Part shown: in pieces, positions 36,139 to 44,442 of the stretch
Position numbering within the stretch: the stretch's first letter is position 1
How the letters are laid out: each line of letters starts with the position of its first letter
Assembly (NCBI GenBank): GCA_015067075.1
Contig: SVND01000003.1
Span: 1-64,000 of the forward strand
Reading direction: 5' to 3'
Origin: Oscillospiraceae bacterium
GTDB lineage: Bacteria > Bacillota > Clostridia > Oscillospirales > SIG530
Length of the DNA stretch: 64,000 nt
Program-made: the position numbers and the translations under genes
Notes under the pieces: generated by a model
Seen by the model: the letters and a program-made list of their open reading frames with translations, nothing else
Databases searched by the model: none
What the model was told of the DNA's origin: nothing

Positions 36139-36501
36139 TCAATCGTCGAGCATTTTCTTTATTTCTTCGATTTCTCCTTCGGTCAGCTCTCCATCGCTTA
36201 AAAATGCTGAGAAAAATGCTTTTTTCGAGCCGCCGAAAAGCTTTTCTATAAGCGTATTCGTTTCAGCTTTGCGAACATCCTCAATAGTTATCGCCGCACA
36301 GCAAGTAAAATTAGGCTCGCTTCGCGTTATCGCCCCCTTTTCCACGAGCTTCGTCACGATAGTGTACGTCGTGTTCTTGCTCCAACCGATAGTATCGCGG
36401 GCAATAAGCGATATGTCCTTCGCCGTTATGGGCTGATGCGCCCACACGATCTCCATCACCTTAAGCTCGCTGTCAAAAAGCTTGATATCCATTTCTTTCA
36501 C
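36139..36501 (-). CDS. BlaI/MecI/CopY-family repressor
   Basis: The 120-aa protein is a winged-helix repressor of the BlaI/MecI/CopY family: LKVMEIVWAHQPITAKDIS, WSKNTTYTIVTKLVEKGAI and the C-terminal dimer region with acidic tail. First gene of an operon with M56 protease, two lipoproteins and a DUF4298 protein. Two palindromic sites overlap its own promoter, so it is autoregulated, and a third matching site lies in the divergent SulP promoter. No beta-lactamase or PBP gene is nearby. Confidence 0.92.
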   Translation of the reverse strand: MKEMDIKLFDSELKVMEIVWAHQPITAKDISLIARDTIGWSKNTTYTIVTKLVEKGAITRSEPNFTCCAAITIEDVRKAETNTLIEKLFGGSKKAFFSAFLSDGELTEGEIEEIKKMLDD

Positions 36502-36509
36502 CCTCTTAT

Positions 36510-36541
36510 ACTATTGCAATAGTGGTACTACTGCAATAGTA
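36510..36541. promoter_or_regulatory. BlaI operators O1 and O2
   Basis: ACTATTGCAATAGT (36510-36523, perfect palindrome) and TACTACTGCAATAGTA (36526-36541, palindrome with one mismatch) lie 16-18 bp apart centre to centre, just downstream of the blaI -10. Spacing and the TACTA...TAGTA half-sites fit BlaI-type operators. Confidence 0.75.
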
Positions 36542-36569
36542 TTGTATCACAACTCATATATTTTGTCAA
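36541..36569 (-). promoter_or_regulatory. Promoter of the BlaI operon
   Basis: On the minus strand TTGACA, 17 nt and TACAAT precede the start at 36501; the operators cover the region between -10 and start. Confidence 0.82.
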
Positions 36570-36637
36570 CTGCTTTTTTGTGGCAAATTTGCGGAATTTA
36601 CAACACATAATTTATTATTATTTTTTTCAAAAAAGGC

Positions 36638-36666
36638 TTGATTTTCTTCGATTGCAGTAGTATAAT
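36638..36666 (+). promoter_or_regulatory. SulP promoter with embedded BlaI half-operator
   Basis: TTGATT, a 17-nt spacer and TATAAT drive the SulP gene. ATTGCAGTAGTA (36651-36662) fills the end of the spacer and the -10 start, and is identical over 12 nt to the reverse complement of O2. Confidence 0.75.
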
Positions 36667-36703
36667 ATTAGGGTTTTGAAGTATAAAAGAAGAAGGGATC
36701 ATT

Positions 36704-38353
36704 GTGAAAAACTTAAAACCCATGCTTTTTACAACGCTGAAAGGTTACAGTAAAGAGCAGTTCATCAAGGACATTGTCGCAGGCATAATCGTTGCGATCA
36801 TTGCCCTTCCGCTTTCCATCGCTTTAGCTCTCGCCTCGGGTGTCAGCCCCGAAAAAGGTATTTACACAGCCATAATCGCAGGCTTTGTAATTTCTTTCCT
36901 CGGAGGAAGCACCGTCCAGATATCAGGCCCAACAGCCGCTTTTGCGACGATAGTTGCAGGCGTTGTAGCAAAAAACGGACTTGACGGACTCGCCGTTGCC
37001 ACCGTGATGGCAGGTATTATACTCGTACTTATGGGTATATTCAAATTCGGCAAGCTCATAAAATTCATTCCTTACCCCATCGCCACAGGCTTTACGGCAG
37101 GTATCGCCGTAACCATACTTATCGGTCAGCTCAAGGACTTTTTCGGCGTTACATATGCACAAGGTGTCAGCCCCATTGAAACAACGGAAAAGCTTGCGGC
37201 ATTTTTTGAAAGCATCGGAACATTCAACTGGGCTGCAATGCTCGTTGGTTTAGTATCGCTTGCTGTGCTTATTGTCTGGCCTATGATACCCAAGGTGCAG
37301 GTCATTCCCGCTTCCCTTATCGCCGTTATCGTCGGCATATTGATGGTGCAATTTTTACCCCTTTCCGTCAACACCATCGGAGATCTTTACACCATAAGCA
37401 ATAAGCTTCCCGCTTTCCAGATGCCCAACGTCAGCTTCGACCTTGTAAAAACAGTTTTACCCGACGCGTTTACCATAGCCGTGCTTGCGGCGATAGAATC
37501 GCTTCTCTCCTGCGTTGTTGCTGACAGCATGACAAACACACGCCACCGTTCCAACATGGAGCTTGTGGCTCAAGGTGCAGGTAACATCGCATCAGCGCTT
37601 TTTGGTGGTATCCCCGCCACAGGCGCTATCGCCCGTACAGCCGCGAACATCAAAAACGGCGGCCGTACCCCCATTTCAGGCATTGTCCACGCCATCGTTC
37701 TTTTACTAATCCTCGTTGTGCTCATGCCCTACGCGTCGCTTATCCCCATGCCCACCATCGCGGCAATACTGTTCATCGTCGCATACAATATGTGCCAGTG
37801 GCGTCCTTTTGTAAAGCTTGTTAAAACAGCGCCGAAGAGTGATATAGCCATACTTGTGCTTACCTTTGTTTTCACCGTAGTTTTTGACCTTGTTGTCGCT
37901 ATCGGTGTAGGTCTCGTCGTTGCTTGCCTGCTTCTGATAAAGAGGCTCAGCGGCTCTGCAAGTGTCGATTCATGGAAATATATTGATGATGAAAACGATC
38001 CTGACAGCATAAACCTTCGCAAGGTTTCAAAACAGATCAAGGTTTACGAGGTCAGCGGTCCGCTGTTCTTCGGTGTTGCGGAAAAGCTTGCTCAAATTGA
38101 GTCCGAAGACGAAACAAAGTGCATTATTTTGCGTATGCGAAGCGTACCGTCTCTTGATATAACAGCGATGAACGAGCTTGAAAGCCTTTATGAAAAGTGC
38201 AAGGAAAAGGGTATTATTCTTATTCTTTCTCACGTTAACGAGCAGCCCATGAAGGTAATGAAAAAGGCAGGCTTTACCGATAAGATCGGCGCAGATAATT
38301 TCTGCTCGCACATAGATGAAGCCATAACGCATGCCGAAAAAATAGTCAAGTAA
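36704..38353 (+). CDS. SulP family inorganic anion transporter (STAS domain)
   Basis: The 549-aa membrane protein is a SulP/SLC26 transporter (sulfate, bicarbonate or similar anions). It starts with GTG behind AGAAGAAGGG. The first 400 residues carry the family segments GIIVAIIALPLSIALALASGV and SGPTAAFATIVAG and about twelve helices; after the last helix a cytoplasmic STAS domain begins near residue 445 (IKVYEVSGPLFFGVAEKL, then ILRMRSVPSLDITAMNELE). Its promoter contains a BlaI-like operator, so it should be part of the same signalling circuit as the divergent operon. Confidence 0.93.
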   Translation: MKNLKPMLFTTLKGYSKEQFIKDIVAGIIVAIIALPLSIALALASGVSPEKGIYTAIIAGFVISFLGGSTVQISGPTAAFATIVAGVVAKNGLDGLAVATVMAGIILVLMGIFKFGKLIKFIPYPIATGFTAGIAVTILIGQLKDFFGVTYAQGVSPIETTEKLAAFFESIGTFNWAAMLVGLVSLAVLIVWPMIPKVQVIPASLIAVIVGILMVQFLPLSVNTIGDLYTISNKLPAFQMPNVSFDLVKTVLPDAFTIAVLAAIESLLSCVVADSMTNTRHRSNMELVAQGAGNIASALFGGIPATGAIARTAANIKNGGRTPISGIVHAIVLLLILVVLMPYASLIPMPTIAAILFIVAYNMCQWRPFVKLVKTAPKSDIAILVLTFVFTVVFDLVVAIGVGLVVACLLLIKRLSGSASVDSWKYIDDENDPDSINLRKVSKQIKVYEVSGPLFFGVAEKLAQIESEDETKCIILRMRSVPSLDITAMNELESLYEKCKEKGIILILSHVNEQPMKVMKKAGFTDKIGADNFCSHIDEAITHAEKIVK

Positions 38354-38358
38354 ATTTT

Positions 38359-38396
38359 AAGAGCGCTATATTGCAGTATCAATATAGCGCTCTTTT
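38359..38396 (+). terminator. Terminator after the SulP gene
   Basis: AAGAGCGCTATATT, an 8-nt loop, AATATAGCGCTCTT, then TT. Confidence 0.85.
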
Positions 38397-38403
38397 GCTG
38401 TAA

Positions 38404-38433
38404 AAAAGCTGAGTCGATTTTGACTCAGCTTTT
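38404..38433. terminator. Terminator for the zinc-ribbon gene (bidirectional)
   Basis: AAAAGCTGAGTC, a 6-nt loop and GACTCAGCTTTT; on the minus strand a T run follows directly, and the site lies 8 nt after the minus-strand stop. Confidence 0.82.
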
Positions 38434-38440
38434 AAGTAAT

Positions 38441-38998
38441 TTATTTTAAAATACGCCATTTGCCGATAAAGGGGATTTCTTTTGCTTTGCCCGTTATGGC
38501 ATTAACTATACCGAGAACAGCCCAAACAAAAAGAAGAAGTCCTGCTACAAATCCGATGATCGATGCGAAAAATCCGATAAAGCCCGCAATTATTACTCCA
38601 ACATAAGGAATTGCCGCAAAAAGGCCGCCTACCGTATTAATTATCGTACAAACAACGCCTACAGCCAACTCGCAAAGGAACAGTATCAGTCCCTGATTTG
38701 CGTGAAAGCGTGCATACTTTGAGCCTTTTGTAGCGAAAAGCGGAATTATAAACAAAAAACCGATATAAGCGAACAAGGACATTATCTTGTTTTCTTCAAT
38801 ATCTTCGGGGATAAATTCGCTTGTTTTATCAGAAAAATCAAAAAGCTTTTGGAAAAAGCTCTCCGCCTTTGGAGCTTCCTTCGCCTTTTGAGGCTCGCCC
38901 TGATAATTGGGCTGCTCCTGATTTACCGCATTGCCGCACGCGCCGCAAAAAGCAACGCCGTCGTTAAGCTCTGCACCACATTTAGAACATTTTTTCAT
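38441..38998 (-). CDS. Zinc-ribbon membrane protein (DUF4870-like)
   Basis: The 185-aa protein starts at the ATG at 38998 (GGAGG 8 nt upstream), not at the ORF-track start. A zinc ribbon at the N-terminus is shown by CSKCGAEL and CGACGNAV, then a Gln/Pro-rich linker and a membrane part with about three to four hydrophobic stretches (LFAYIGFLFIIPLF, VIIAGFIGFFASIIGFVAGLLL). It resembles small tetraspan DUF4870-type proteins. It follows the P-type ATPase-like gene by 25 nt and is likely cotranscribed with it. Function unknown. Confidence 0.7.
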   Translation of the reverse strand: MKKCSKCGAELNDGVAFCGACGNAVNQEQPNYQGEPQKAKEAPKAESFFQKLFDFSDKTSEFIPEDIEENKIMSLFAYIGFLFIIPLFATKGSKYARFHANQGLILFLCELAVGVVCTIINTVGGLFAAIPYVGVIIAGFIGFFASIIGFVAGLLLFVWAVLGIVNAITGKAKEIPFIGKWRILK

Positions 38999-39023
38999 AG
39001 TTTTTTCCTCCGTTTTTTTATAT

Positions 39024-41405
39024 TTATACAAAGATCCATGAAACAATTAAAACAGGTATTGTCCATATGATCTGATAAAGCAAGGCAAGATGCGGCTCTA
39101 TATGCTCAGGTGTTCCCGTATAAAGCATTAAAAGCGCGATTGCAAGCCCGACTATCATCGTTATTATCTGCAATATCGTATTAAAAGTTATGGTCATTTT
39201 CAGCTTCGGAGCTGAAATTATGGCATGGATTATTCCAAGGGGGTTTGTACCGAATATTCCCGCCCGTATGACAGACTTTTCAGCCGTTTTTTCGCTTATA
39301 TCATATGCGGCGCTTTTTGAAAGCATTACGGCAGGGCAATCAAGAACACGTTGTTTAAGTGATATCATTTCCGCCGATACATCGTGGCTTCTTGCGTCTA
39401 CAAGCATTTGCAGATCATCATTTACAAGCGCTTTAATTGTCTTTTGTACAACCTTACAGCCTGAATATTTTACAATGAAAATAGCGGCGATAAAGCCGTT
39501 TGCCGCAACAAAAAGCACGTTACTTCCACCTGACGCGGCTTTGCCCTCGTAATTATCAGGCGGTACCCATACGTTGTATTTACGCATAAGCTCTCGGCTT
39601 CCCGCAAGATACCAAACGCCACGGTATCTGCCCGTAACGCCCATACCCTCTTCATAATCGGCGGCATCGACACGTTCAAAAGCCTCACCGTCAACCATTT
39701 TCGTAAACGCATGGCAAATAGGGCTTGATATTTCTGTAAATATAGCGGCGCACGCCTCAACGACCTTATCTATTTTCGTTTCATCAAGCATTTTCATGCC
39801 TGTGATAGTGACCGTGCCCTTCGGAAACAGTTCAATATCCTTAACTGTTACCGCTTCTATCTGACTTGCTTTTTCGCAAGCAGATATACCGCCGACAGCC
39901 GCTCCTTTAGTACGCATACGCTTTGCAAAACGCACCATGGGGATACCGCTCGCTATTCCCATCGCCGCAGGGCTTGCTATAGCAAGCATCATTGAAAGCG
40001 TATAAAGCACCGGAATTTTTAAAAGTATATAGCACGCCGCTGAAGCAAGACCGATTATCAATAGAATAATCGGTGTTACAGCATACGCAGCACGGGAATT
40101 TTGTGCAGGCTCATATGCGTTTGAAATAACAGACGAGATAAATCCTGTTTTTCGCATGGCCGCAATATTTTTCGTGCCGTTCGATACCTGTCTGCAGGTA
40201 ACACGCTTAACGGTATACATATTTTTTCTACTGAGCGATATTGATAAATTGCTTTTGGCAAACTTCGCCTGTTGCATACGTGAATTTATACAAAGCCAAA
40301 GAGCAAAAACAGCCGATGCATTGTAAAAGCCTGTTGTAAGCATATCTGCAGGCGATGTGAAAAATACGAACGCATTGTGACCGACAGTACAAATCACCGA
40401 CAGCGCCGCCATTGTTTCCCAGCCCATTCTGAAACGGAAAATATCCGCAATTCCTGAAATTATTATGTCAATGCACGTTAAAATTGCTATTCCCGTCGGT
40501 ATTACAAGCAAAGCAAACGCGCAAAGCGCTGTTTCGCTTGGGAAAAGCTTTTCAGCCGCAAACTGAATCATTTGTGGGAAAAAGGCAAATACCAACAAAA
40601 GAGCCAAGAGCATAAAGCAGAAAAGGCTTCTTTGTGACAGCGATAATTCAAGCTGTGATATTCTGTATTCAGCCTCGCTTCCGTTATACATCGAGGTGCA
40701 TTCGGGAACGGGAATGCTGTAAGTATACGTTTTGCGTATTTTTTCTCGCGGCTTTTTTTCAGAAAATGTTTTTGTTCTGGGTTCCGAAAATCCTCTATAT
40801 ATAGGTGCGTTTTTATGTTTATTTGCCGATTTTCCGCGGCTTTTTTGATTTTTCGAGGATTTTTTTCTTATTATTTCTTCTTTTTGCCCCGTATTTTTTT
40901 GACTTTTTACGTTTTTTTGCTGTTTTTCGGCTGTTTTTTCAAAAAATTCAGGCTTGCCTTGCGTTTTTTTCGTCCCTTCTGTCTTCCTGTTGCCTTGCGC
41001 TTGCGACTGTACTTTTCGAGACTGCGCCTCAGCTTTCGCCTTCACATCAGGCTGAGGAGCTTGTTTTTCCATCGCCTTTTTTGCAGGCATAAAAGCAGCG
41101 AAATCATAATCCTTTTCTTCTTTTTTCGGCTCTTGCTCACGTATCGTTTTTACGCGTATATCGCCCTCAACGCCCACGCTTTCAAAAGAAAAACCCATTT
41201 TCTTTGCCGCATCGTCAAAGCTTTTATCCGCATCACCCATGTCCATCGAGGAAAGGATGCTTTCTATGCTCGCCGCCGCAGTTTCTCTGACACGCAGATT
41301 TTCACGGCGCATTGCGTCAACATCCCTGCGAATATCGTCATATCTGCCGTTTTTGTGGCGTTGCTGTTCAATTATTTGATTTACGTCGTATTTTTCAACG
41401 CCCAA
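39024..41405 (-). CDS. Degenerate P-type ATPase-like membrane protein
   Basis: A 793-aa protein starting with TTG. Residues 1-245 are charged, Lys/Gln/Glu-rich and probably disordered. From 260 the helix order and the cytoplasmic loop look like a P1B heavy-metal ATPase, but the catalytic motifs are gone. The membrane CPC motif is ASPA (477-480); DKTGT is replaced by KDIELF near 522-527; the N-domain HP motif is SPIC (561-564); TGD is replaced by VDARSH near 669. No TGES actuator motif is found in the shortened loop of about 60 aa between 378 and 440. The recognisable N-domain pattern GMGVTGRYRGVWYLAG (587-602) shows the origin. It cannot hydrolyse ATP by the normal mechanism; a structural or sensory role is possible. 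Cotranscribed with rlmB upstream and the zinc-ribbon protein downstream. Confidence 0.75.
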   Translation of the reverse strand: MGVEKYDVNQIIEQQRHKNGRYDDIRRDVDAMRRENLRVRETAAASIESILSSMDMGDADKSFDDAAKKMGFSFESVGVEGDIRVKTIREQEPKKEEKDYDFAAFMPAKKAMEKQAPQPDVKAKAEAQSRKVQSQAQGNRKTEGTKKTQGKPEFFEKTAEKQQKNVKSQKNTGQKEEIIRKKSSKNQKSRGKSANKHKNAPIYRGFSEPRTKTFSEKKPREKIRKTYTYSIPVPECTSMYNGSEAEYRISQLELSLSQRSLFCFMLLALLLVFAFFPQMIQFAAEKLFPSETALCAFALLVIPTGIAILTCIDIIISGIADIFRFRMGWETMAALSVICTVGHNAFVFFTSPADMLTTGFYNASAVFALWLCINSRMQQAKFAKSNLSISLSRKNMYTVKRVTCRQVSNGTKNIAAMRKTGFISSVISNAYEPAQNSRAAYAVTPIILLIIGLASAACYILLKIPVLYTLSMMLAIASPAAMGIASGIPMVRFAKRMRTKGAAVGGISACEKASQIEAVTVKDIELFPKGTVTITGMKMLDETKIDKVVEACAAIFTEISSPICHAFTKMVDGEAFERVDAADYEEGMGVTGRYRGVWYLAGSRELMRKYNVWVPPDNYEGKAASGGSNVLFVAANGFIAAIFIVKYSGCKVVQKTIKALVNDDLQMLVDARSHDVSAEMISLKQRVLDCPAVMLSKSAAYDISEKTAEKSVIRAGIFGTNPLGIIHAIISAPKLKMTITFNTILQIITMIVGLAIALLMLYTGTPEHIEPHLALLYQIIWTIPVLIVSWIFV

Positions 41406-41444
41406 AAACTTTACACTTCTTTCTTAATAAATTTGACCTCAACT

Positions 41445-42188
41445 TTACTGTGCAGACTGTCTTACAGCCTCATACATGATTATAGCTCCCGCTACGGAAG
41501 CATTGAGCGACGTTATCTCACCGCGCATGGGAATAGATACGACTCCGTCGCAGGCACTTCTGACAAGGCGCGATACGCCGCTTCCCTCGCCGCCGACAAC
41601 AATAGCCACCGCGCCGCGAAGGTCGGCTTTATAATACGGCACTCCGCCAACGTCAGCCGCGTACACCCATACGCCTGCCTCCTTAAGCTCTTCTATCGCC
41701 GCCGTTATATTCGTAACCTTTGCAACAGCCATATACTCCAGCGCGCCTGCCGCCGCCTTTGAAACGGAAGGGGTAAGTCCTACTGCACGGTGACGCGGTA
41801 CAATAACACCGTGGACACCTGCCGTAGACGCCGTCCTTATGAGCGCACCCAAATTGTGTGGGTCTTCAATTCCGTCAGTCACAAGCACAAAGGGCTTTTC
41901 CCCTCTTTGCTTTGCAATATCAAGTATATCAGCAACTGTGCAATATTCCTTTTGCGCGCAAAGAGCCGCAACGCCTTGATGCTCAGCTATTCCGCTTACG
42001 TGAGCAAGCTTTACCTGAGGCACTTCAACAACAGGTATTCCTCTTTCCTTTGCCATGGCAATTATTCTTACTATACTTCCTTCACGCTGTCCGTTGGCAA
42101 TAAGTATTTTATCCACAGTTCTTCCGCTTTTTAAAACCTCAATAACAGGGTTTCTACCGGCAATATATGCAGATTCAAAGTTTTCCAT
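41445..42188 (-). CDS. rlmB: 23S rRNA (guanosine-2'-O)-methyltransferase RlmB
   Basis: A SpoU/TrmH (SPOUT) methyltransferase of about 247 aa that methylates the ribose of G2251 in 23S rRNA. The N-terminal L30e-like substrate domain begins IAGRNPVIEVLKSG; the SPOUT knot has the motifs DGIEDPHNLGALIRTA, VVGGEGSGVSRLVR and IPMRGEITSLNASVAGAI. The better start is the ATG at 42188, behind TGAGGA, since the ORF-track ATG at 42200 overlaps the previous stop. Homologous proteins methylating other RNA sites exist, so the exact target is the usual assignment for this family. Confidence 0.9.
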   Translation of the reverse strand: MENFESAYIAGRNPVIEVLKSGRTVDKILIANGQREGSIVRIIAMAKERGIPVVEVPQVKLAHVSGIAEHQGVAALCAQKEYCTVADILDIAKQRGEKPFVLVTDGIEDPHNLGALIRTASTAGVHGVIVPRHRAVGLTPSVSKAAAGALEYMAVAKVTNITAAIEELKEAGVWVYAADVGGVPYYKADLRGAVAIVVGGEGSGVSRLVRSACDGVVSIPMRGEITSLNASVAGAIIMYEAVRQSAQ

Positions 42189-42199
42189 AGTATTCCTCA

Positions 42200-43267
42200 T
42201 TATTTATAATAGCCGTATTTATTTACGCATTCGTACATACGCACAACATTTTCCGTCGGGGAATTATCCTGAATCTGATGCGTTGGAGAAAGGCAATAGC
42301 CACCGCCCGGCATCATTATTTCAAGCGTTTCCTTTACGTTTTTCTCAACATCGTCTGCCGTTCCGTAAGCCAAGGGGCCTGCCGTAGAGATACAGCCGTG
42401 GAACGCAAGCTTATCGCCGTATGTTTTCTTTATATATGCAGGCTCCATATTTGCCGCCTCGGGCTGAAGCGTATCAATAACAGTTATGCCCATATCAATG
42501 AAATATTTAAATGCCCAGCTTGACGAGCCGCAGCAATGCATCATAACGTCCTTGCCGTATGACTTTGCAAGGTCAACAAACTTTTTGTGGATAGGCATTA
42601 TATGCTTGATATAAAGCTCGTCGCTGATAAACTGACCGCGCTGTGTTCCAAGGTCCTCGCCCATACGCATTACAGTTATGTAGTCGCCGCATTTATCAAG
42701 CAAACGCTCCATAATACCGAATTCTGCATCCGTTCTGCGCTTTGCAAGCAAAAGTCCTGCTTCATCATCTGTAGCAAGATCTATAAGAGTTTGCTCCATG
42801 CCACGCAAAAAGCCGTTGGAATTTATTACGCAGGCGTTGCCGTCGCCGCCGATAGCCAAAGCCATATCCTTATTGGCTTTTGCATATTCAAGCGCTGTAT
42901 CATAATCAAAATCGTCGGGGTTCGGCACGGGAAACGCTTCGATCTCCTCTACCTCGGCAAATTCCAACGGGAAGTCGCAATAATCCCAATATCCGCCTGA
43001 ATCATTTTCTATCCATCGCGTTGTAAAGCCCCAAATAGGATCAACGTTTCTGTCAGGTCTTTTTGCAAAATGCAAAGGCTTTCCCGTATATCTCGGCCAC
43101 AAAAAACGGAAGTCAACCTGAAGCGCCTTTAAAAGCTCCTCATGGTCTTTCGCCTTATAATGCTTTATAAGTCTGTTATAAATATCCTGATTATAGGAAA
43201 AATCAACAGGTACTCTGTCGGGTATCTCATGGTGAAACGCTTTTAACACTCTTTCACGGCTTGTCAT
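42200..43267 (-). CDS. Uroporphyrinogen decarboxylase-like (UROD/MtaA family) protein
   Basis: The 355-aa protein is of the UROD superfamily. Features are the N-terminal SRERVLKAFHHEIPDRVPVD, an Asp/Glu-rich mid part, MMHCCGSSSWAFKYFIDMG and GGGYCLSPTHQIQ near the C-terminus. The zinc-ligand His-Cys pattern (HCCGS) points to the methylcobamide:CoM or corrinoid methyltransferase MtaA-like branch rather than haem synthesis, since no other haem genes are here. The methyl donor is unknown. It lies 19 nt after the AEC transporter gene and directly before rlmB in the same transcript. Confidence 0.75.
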   Translation of the reverse strand: MTSRERVLKAFHHEIPDRVPVDFSYNQDIYNRLIKHYKAKDHEELLKALQVDFRFLWPRYTGKPLHFAKRPDRNVDPIWGFTTRWIENDSGGYWDYCDFPLEFAEVEEIEAFPVPNPDDFDYDTALEYAKANKDMALAIGGDGNACVINSNGFLRGMEQTLIDLATDDEAGLLLAKRRTDAEFGIMERLLDKCGDYITVMRMGEDLGTQRGQFISDELYIKHIMPIHKKFVDLAKSYGKDVMMHCCGSSSWAFKYFIDMGITVIDTLQPEAANMEPAYIKKTYGDKLAFHGCISTAGPLAYGTADDVEKNVKETLEIMMPGGGYCLSPTHQIQDNSPTENVVRMYECVNKYGYYK

Positions 43268-43286
43268 AATGTAAGTTCCTCTCGGT

Positions 43287-44243
43287 TCAAATTAAGCTTA
43301 AGCTTCTCAATAAAAATATAAATATAAAAATTGTAAATGCGGATATTGCTGTAGTTGCCATAACTATCTGGCTCGCAAGCTGTCCGTTACAGTCAAGCTG
43401 CTCAGCCATAATATAGCTGGACACAGCCGCAGGCGAACCAAGCAAAACAAGCAACGCCGCAAGCTCGCTTGTACGGTAACCAAGCAAAACAGCCACGGCA
43501 AGCCATACGGCAGGTACTATCAGCGTGCGCAATACAGTTGCCGCTGTCAGCGCTTTTATATTTCCGCCGAGGCTTTTGAAATCGAACTGACCACCCAAGG
43601 AGATCAGCGCCAAGGGCGTTCCGACGCTTGCAAGGCTTTTCGTCGTCAAATATATGGCTTTCGGAAGCTCAAAGCTGAACTGCAGCTTAAAAAATGAAAA
43701 AACAAGTCCCAGCAATGTTGCCACAATAAGGGGATTTTTCAGTGCTGAAACAACGAGGGAAAATACGCCTTTCTTCTCTCCGCTCCCCCCTGCGGAAAGC
43801 ACGAGCACCGCCGCCACATTGAATATGGGAATTACTATCGGAATAATCAGCGCCGCAGAAAAAACGCCTTCGCCGCCAAACATATTTTCAAGGGCAGGTA
43901 TTCCGAAAAGCAGATAATTGCTCCTGAAAATGCTCTGTATCACGACGGCTGAGCTTTTTTTATTCTTAATAAAAATCGGAACTATCAGTACAGCCAGCAG
44001 TATAGTCACCACGACCGCTCCGCCTGCGAAAGCAGGAAAGCCCCATTCAAGCTGACGGAAATTTTCGCAATAATCATAAATATTTAAAAACAAGATAGCA
44101 GGTAAAAAAAGTGAAAATGAGATTTTATTCGCCGCGGGAAAAAACTCCGCAGGTAAAATGCGGAATTTGCGCAATCCAACACCTATTATCATAAGTAAAA
44201 AAAGCGGTAAAACCACATTCAACGAAAATACTAAATCTTCCAC
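43287..44243 (-). CDS. AEC (auxin efflux carrier) family transporter
   Basis: A 318-aa membrane protein of the AEC/bile-acid-Na+ symporter-like superfamily with about ten helices: FSLNVVLPLFLLMIIGVGLR at the start, LIVATLLGLVFSFFKL, and the late LLVLLGSPAAVSSYIMAEQ typical of bacterial malonate/auxin-type carriers. It begins with GTG at 44243 behind AGAGGG. The probable role is export or exchange of a small organic acid or metabolite; the ligand is not clear. First gene of the operon that continues with the UROD-like gene. Confidence 0.85.
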   Translation of the reverse strand: MEDLVFSLNVVLPLFLLMIIGVGLRKFRILPAEFFPAANKISFSLFLPAILFLNIYDYCENFRQLEWGFPAFAGGAVVVTILLAVLIVPIFIKNKKSSAVVIQSIFRSNYLLFGIPALENMFGGEGVFSAALIIPIVIPIFNVAAVLVLSAGGSGEKKGVFSLVVSALKNPLIVATLLGLVFSFFKLQFSFELPKAIYLTTKSLASVGTPLALISLGGQFDFKSLGGNIKALTAATVLRTLIVPAVWLAVAVLLGYRTSELAALLVLLGSPAAVSSYIMAEQLDCNGQLASQIVMATTAISAFTIFIFIFLLRSLSLI

Positions 44244-44269
44244 TTGCTGTACCCTCTTTTCTTTATATT

Positions 44270-44298
44270 ATTATACAATAAATCTTTTGCTTTGTAAA
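44270..44298 (-). promoter_or_regulatory. Promoter for the AEC-UROD-rlmB operon
   Basis: On the minus strand TTTACA, 17 nt and TATAAT lie 27 nt before the GTG start. Confidence 0.75.
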
Positions 44299-44382
44299 TA
44301 GGAAACGCGCCGATTTTAATGATTTTATTTGCATCGGAGCACTGCGTTTTTATTTGTATAATTTTATTTTTTTATTTATTTA

Positions 44383-44410
44383 TTGACATTTTTATTTTTT
44401 GTGTTAAAAT
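44383..44410 (+). promoter_or_regulatory. Promoter for the 44.4 kb lipoprotein gene
   Basis: TTGACA, a 16-nt T-rich spacer and TAAAAT, about 30 nt before the ATG. Confidence 0.75.
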
Positions 44411-44442
44411 ATTTTTATAATTACATTTTAAGGAGAATAAAT

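Noticed and set aside
34003-36501. BlaI operon as beta-lactam resistance locus
   Set aside because: No beta-lactamase or PBP2a gene in the operon and the M56 protein lacks the penicillin-sensor domain.
40815-41762. 315-aa plus-strand ORF rich in Phe and Arg
   Set aside because: Antisense of the Lys-rich N-terminus of the ATPase-like protein and part of rlmB; composition is an artefact of that low-complexity region.
42200-43267. Haem biosynthesis hemE
   Set aside because: The family signature fits but the HCCGS region and absence of other haem genes favour the methyltransferase-like UROD branch.
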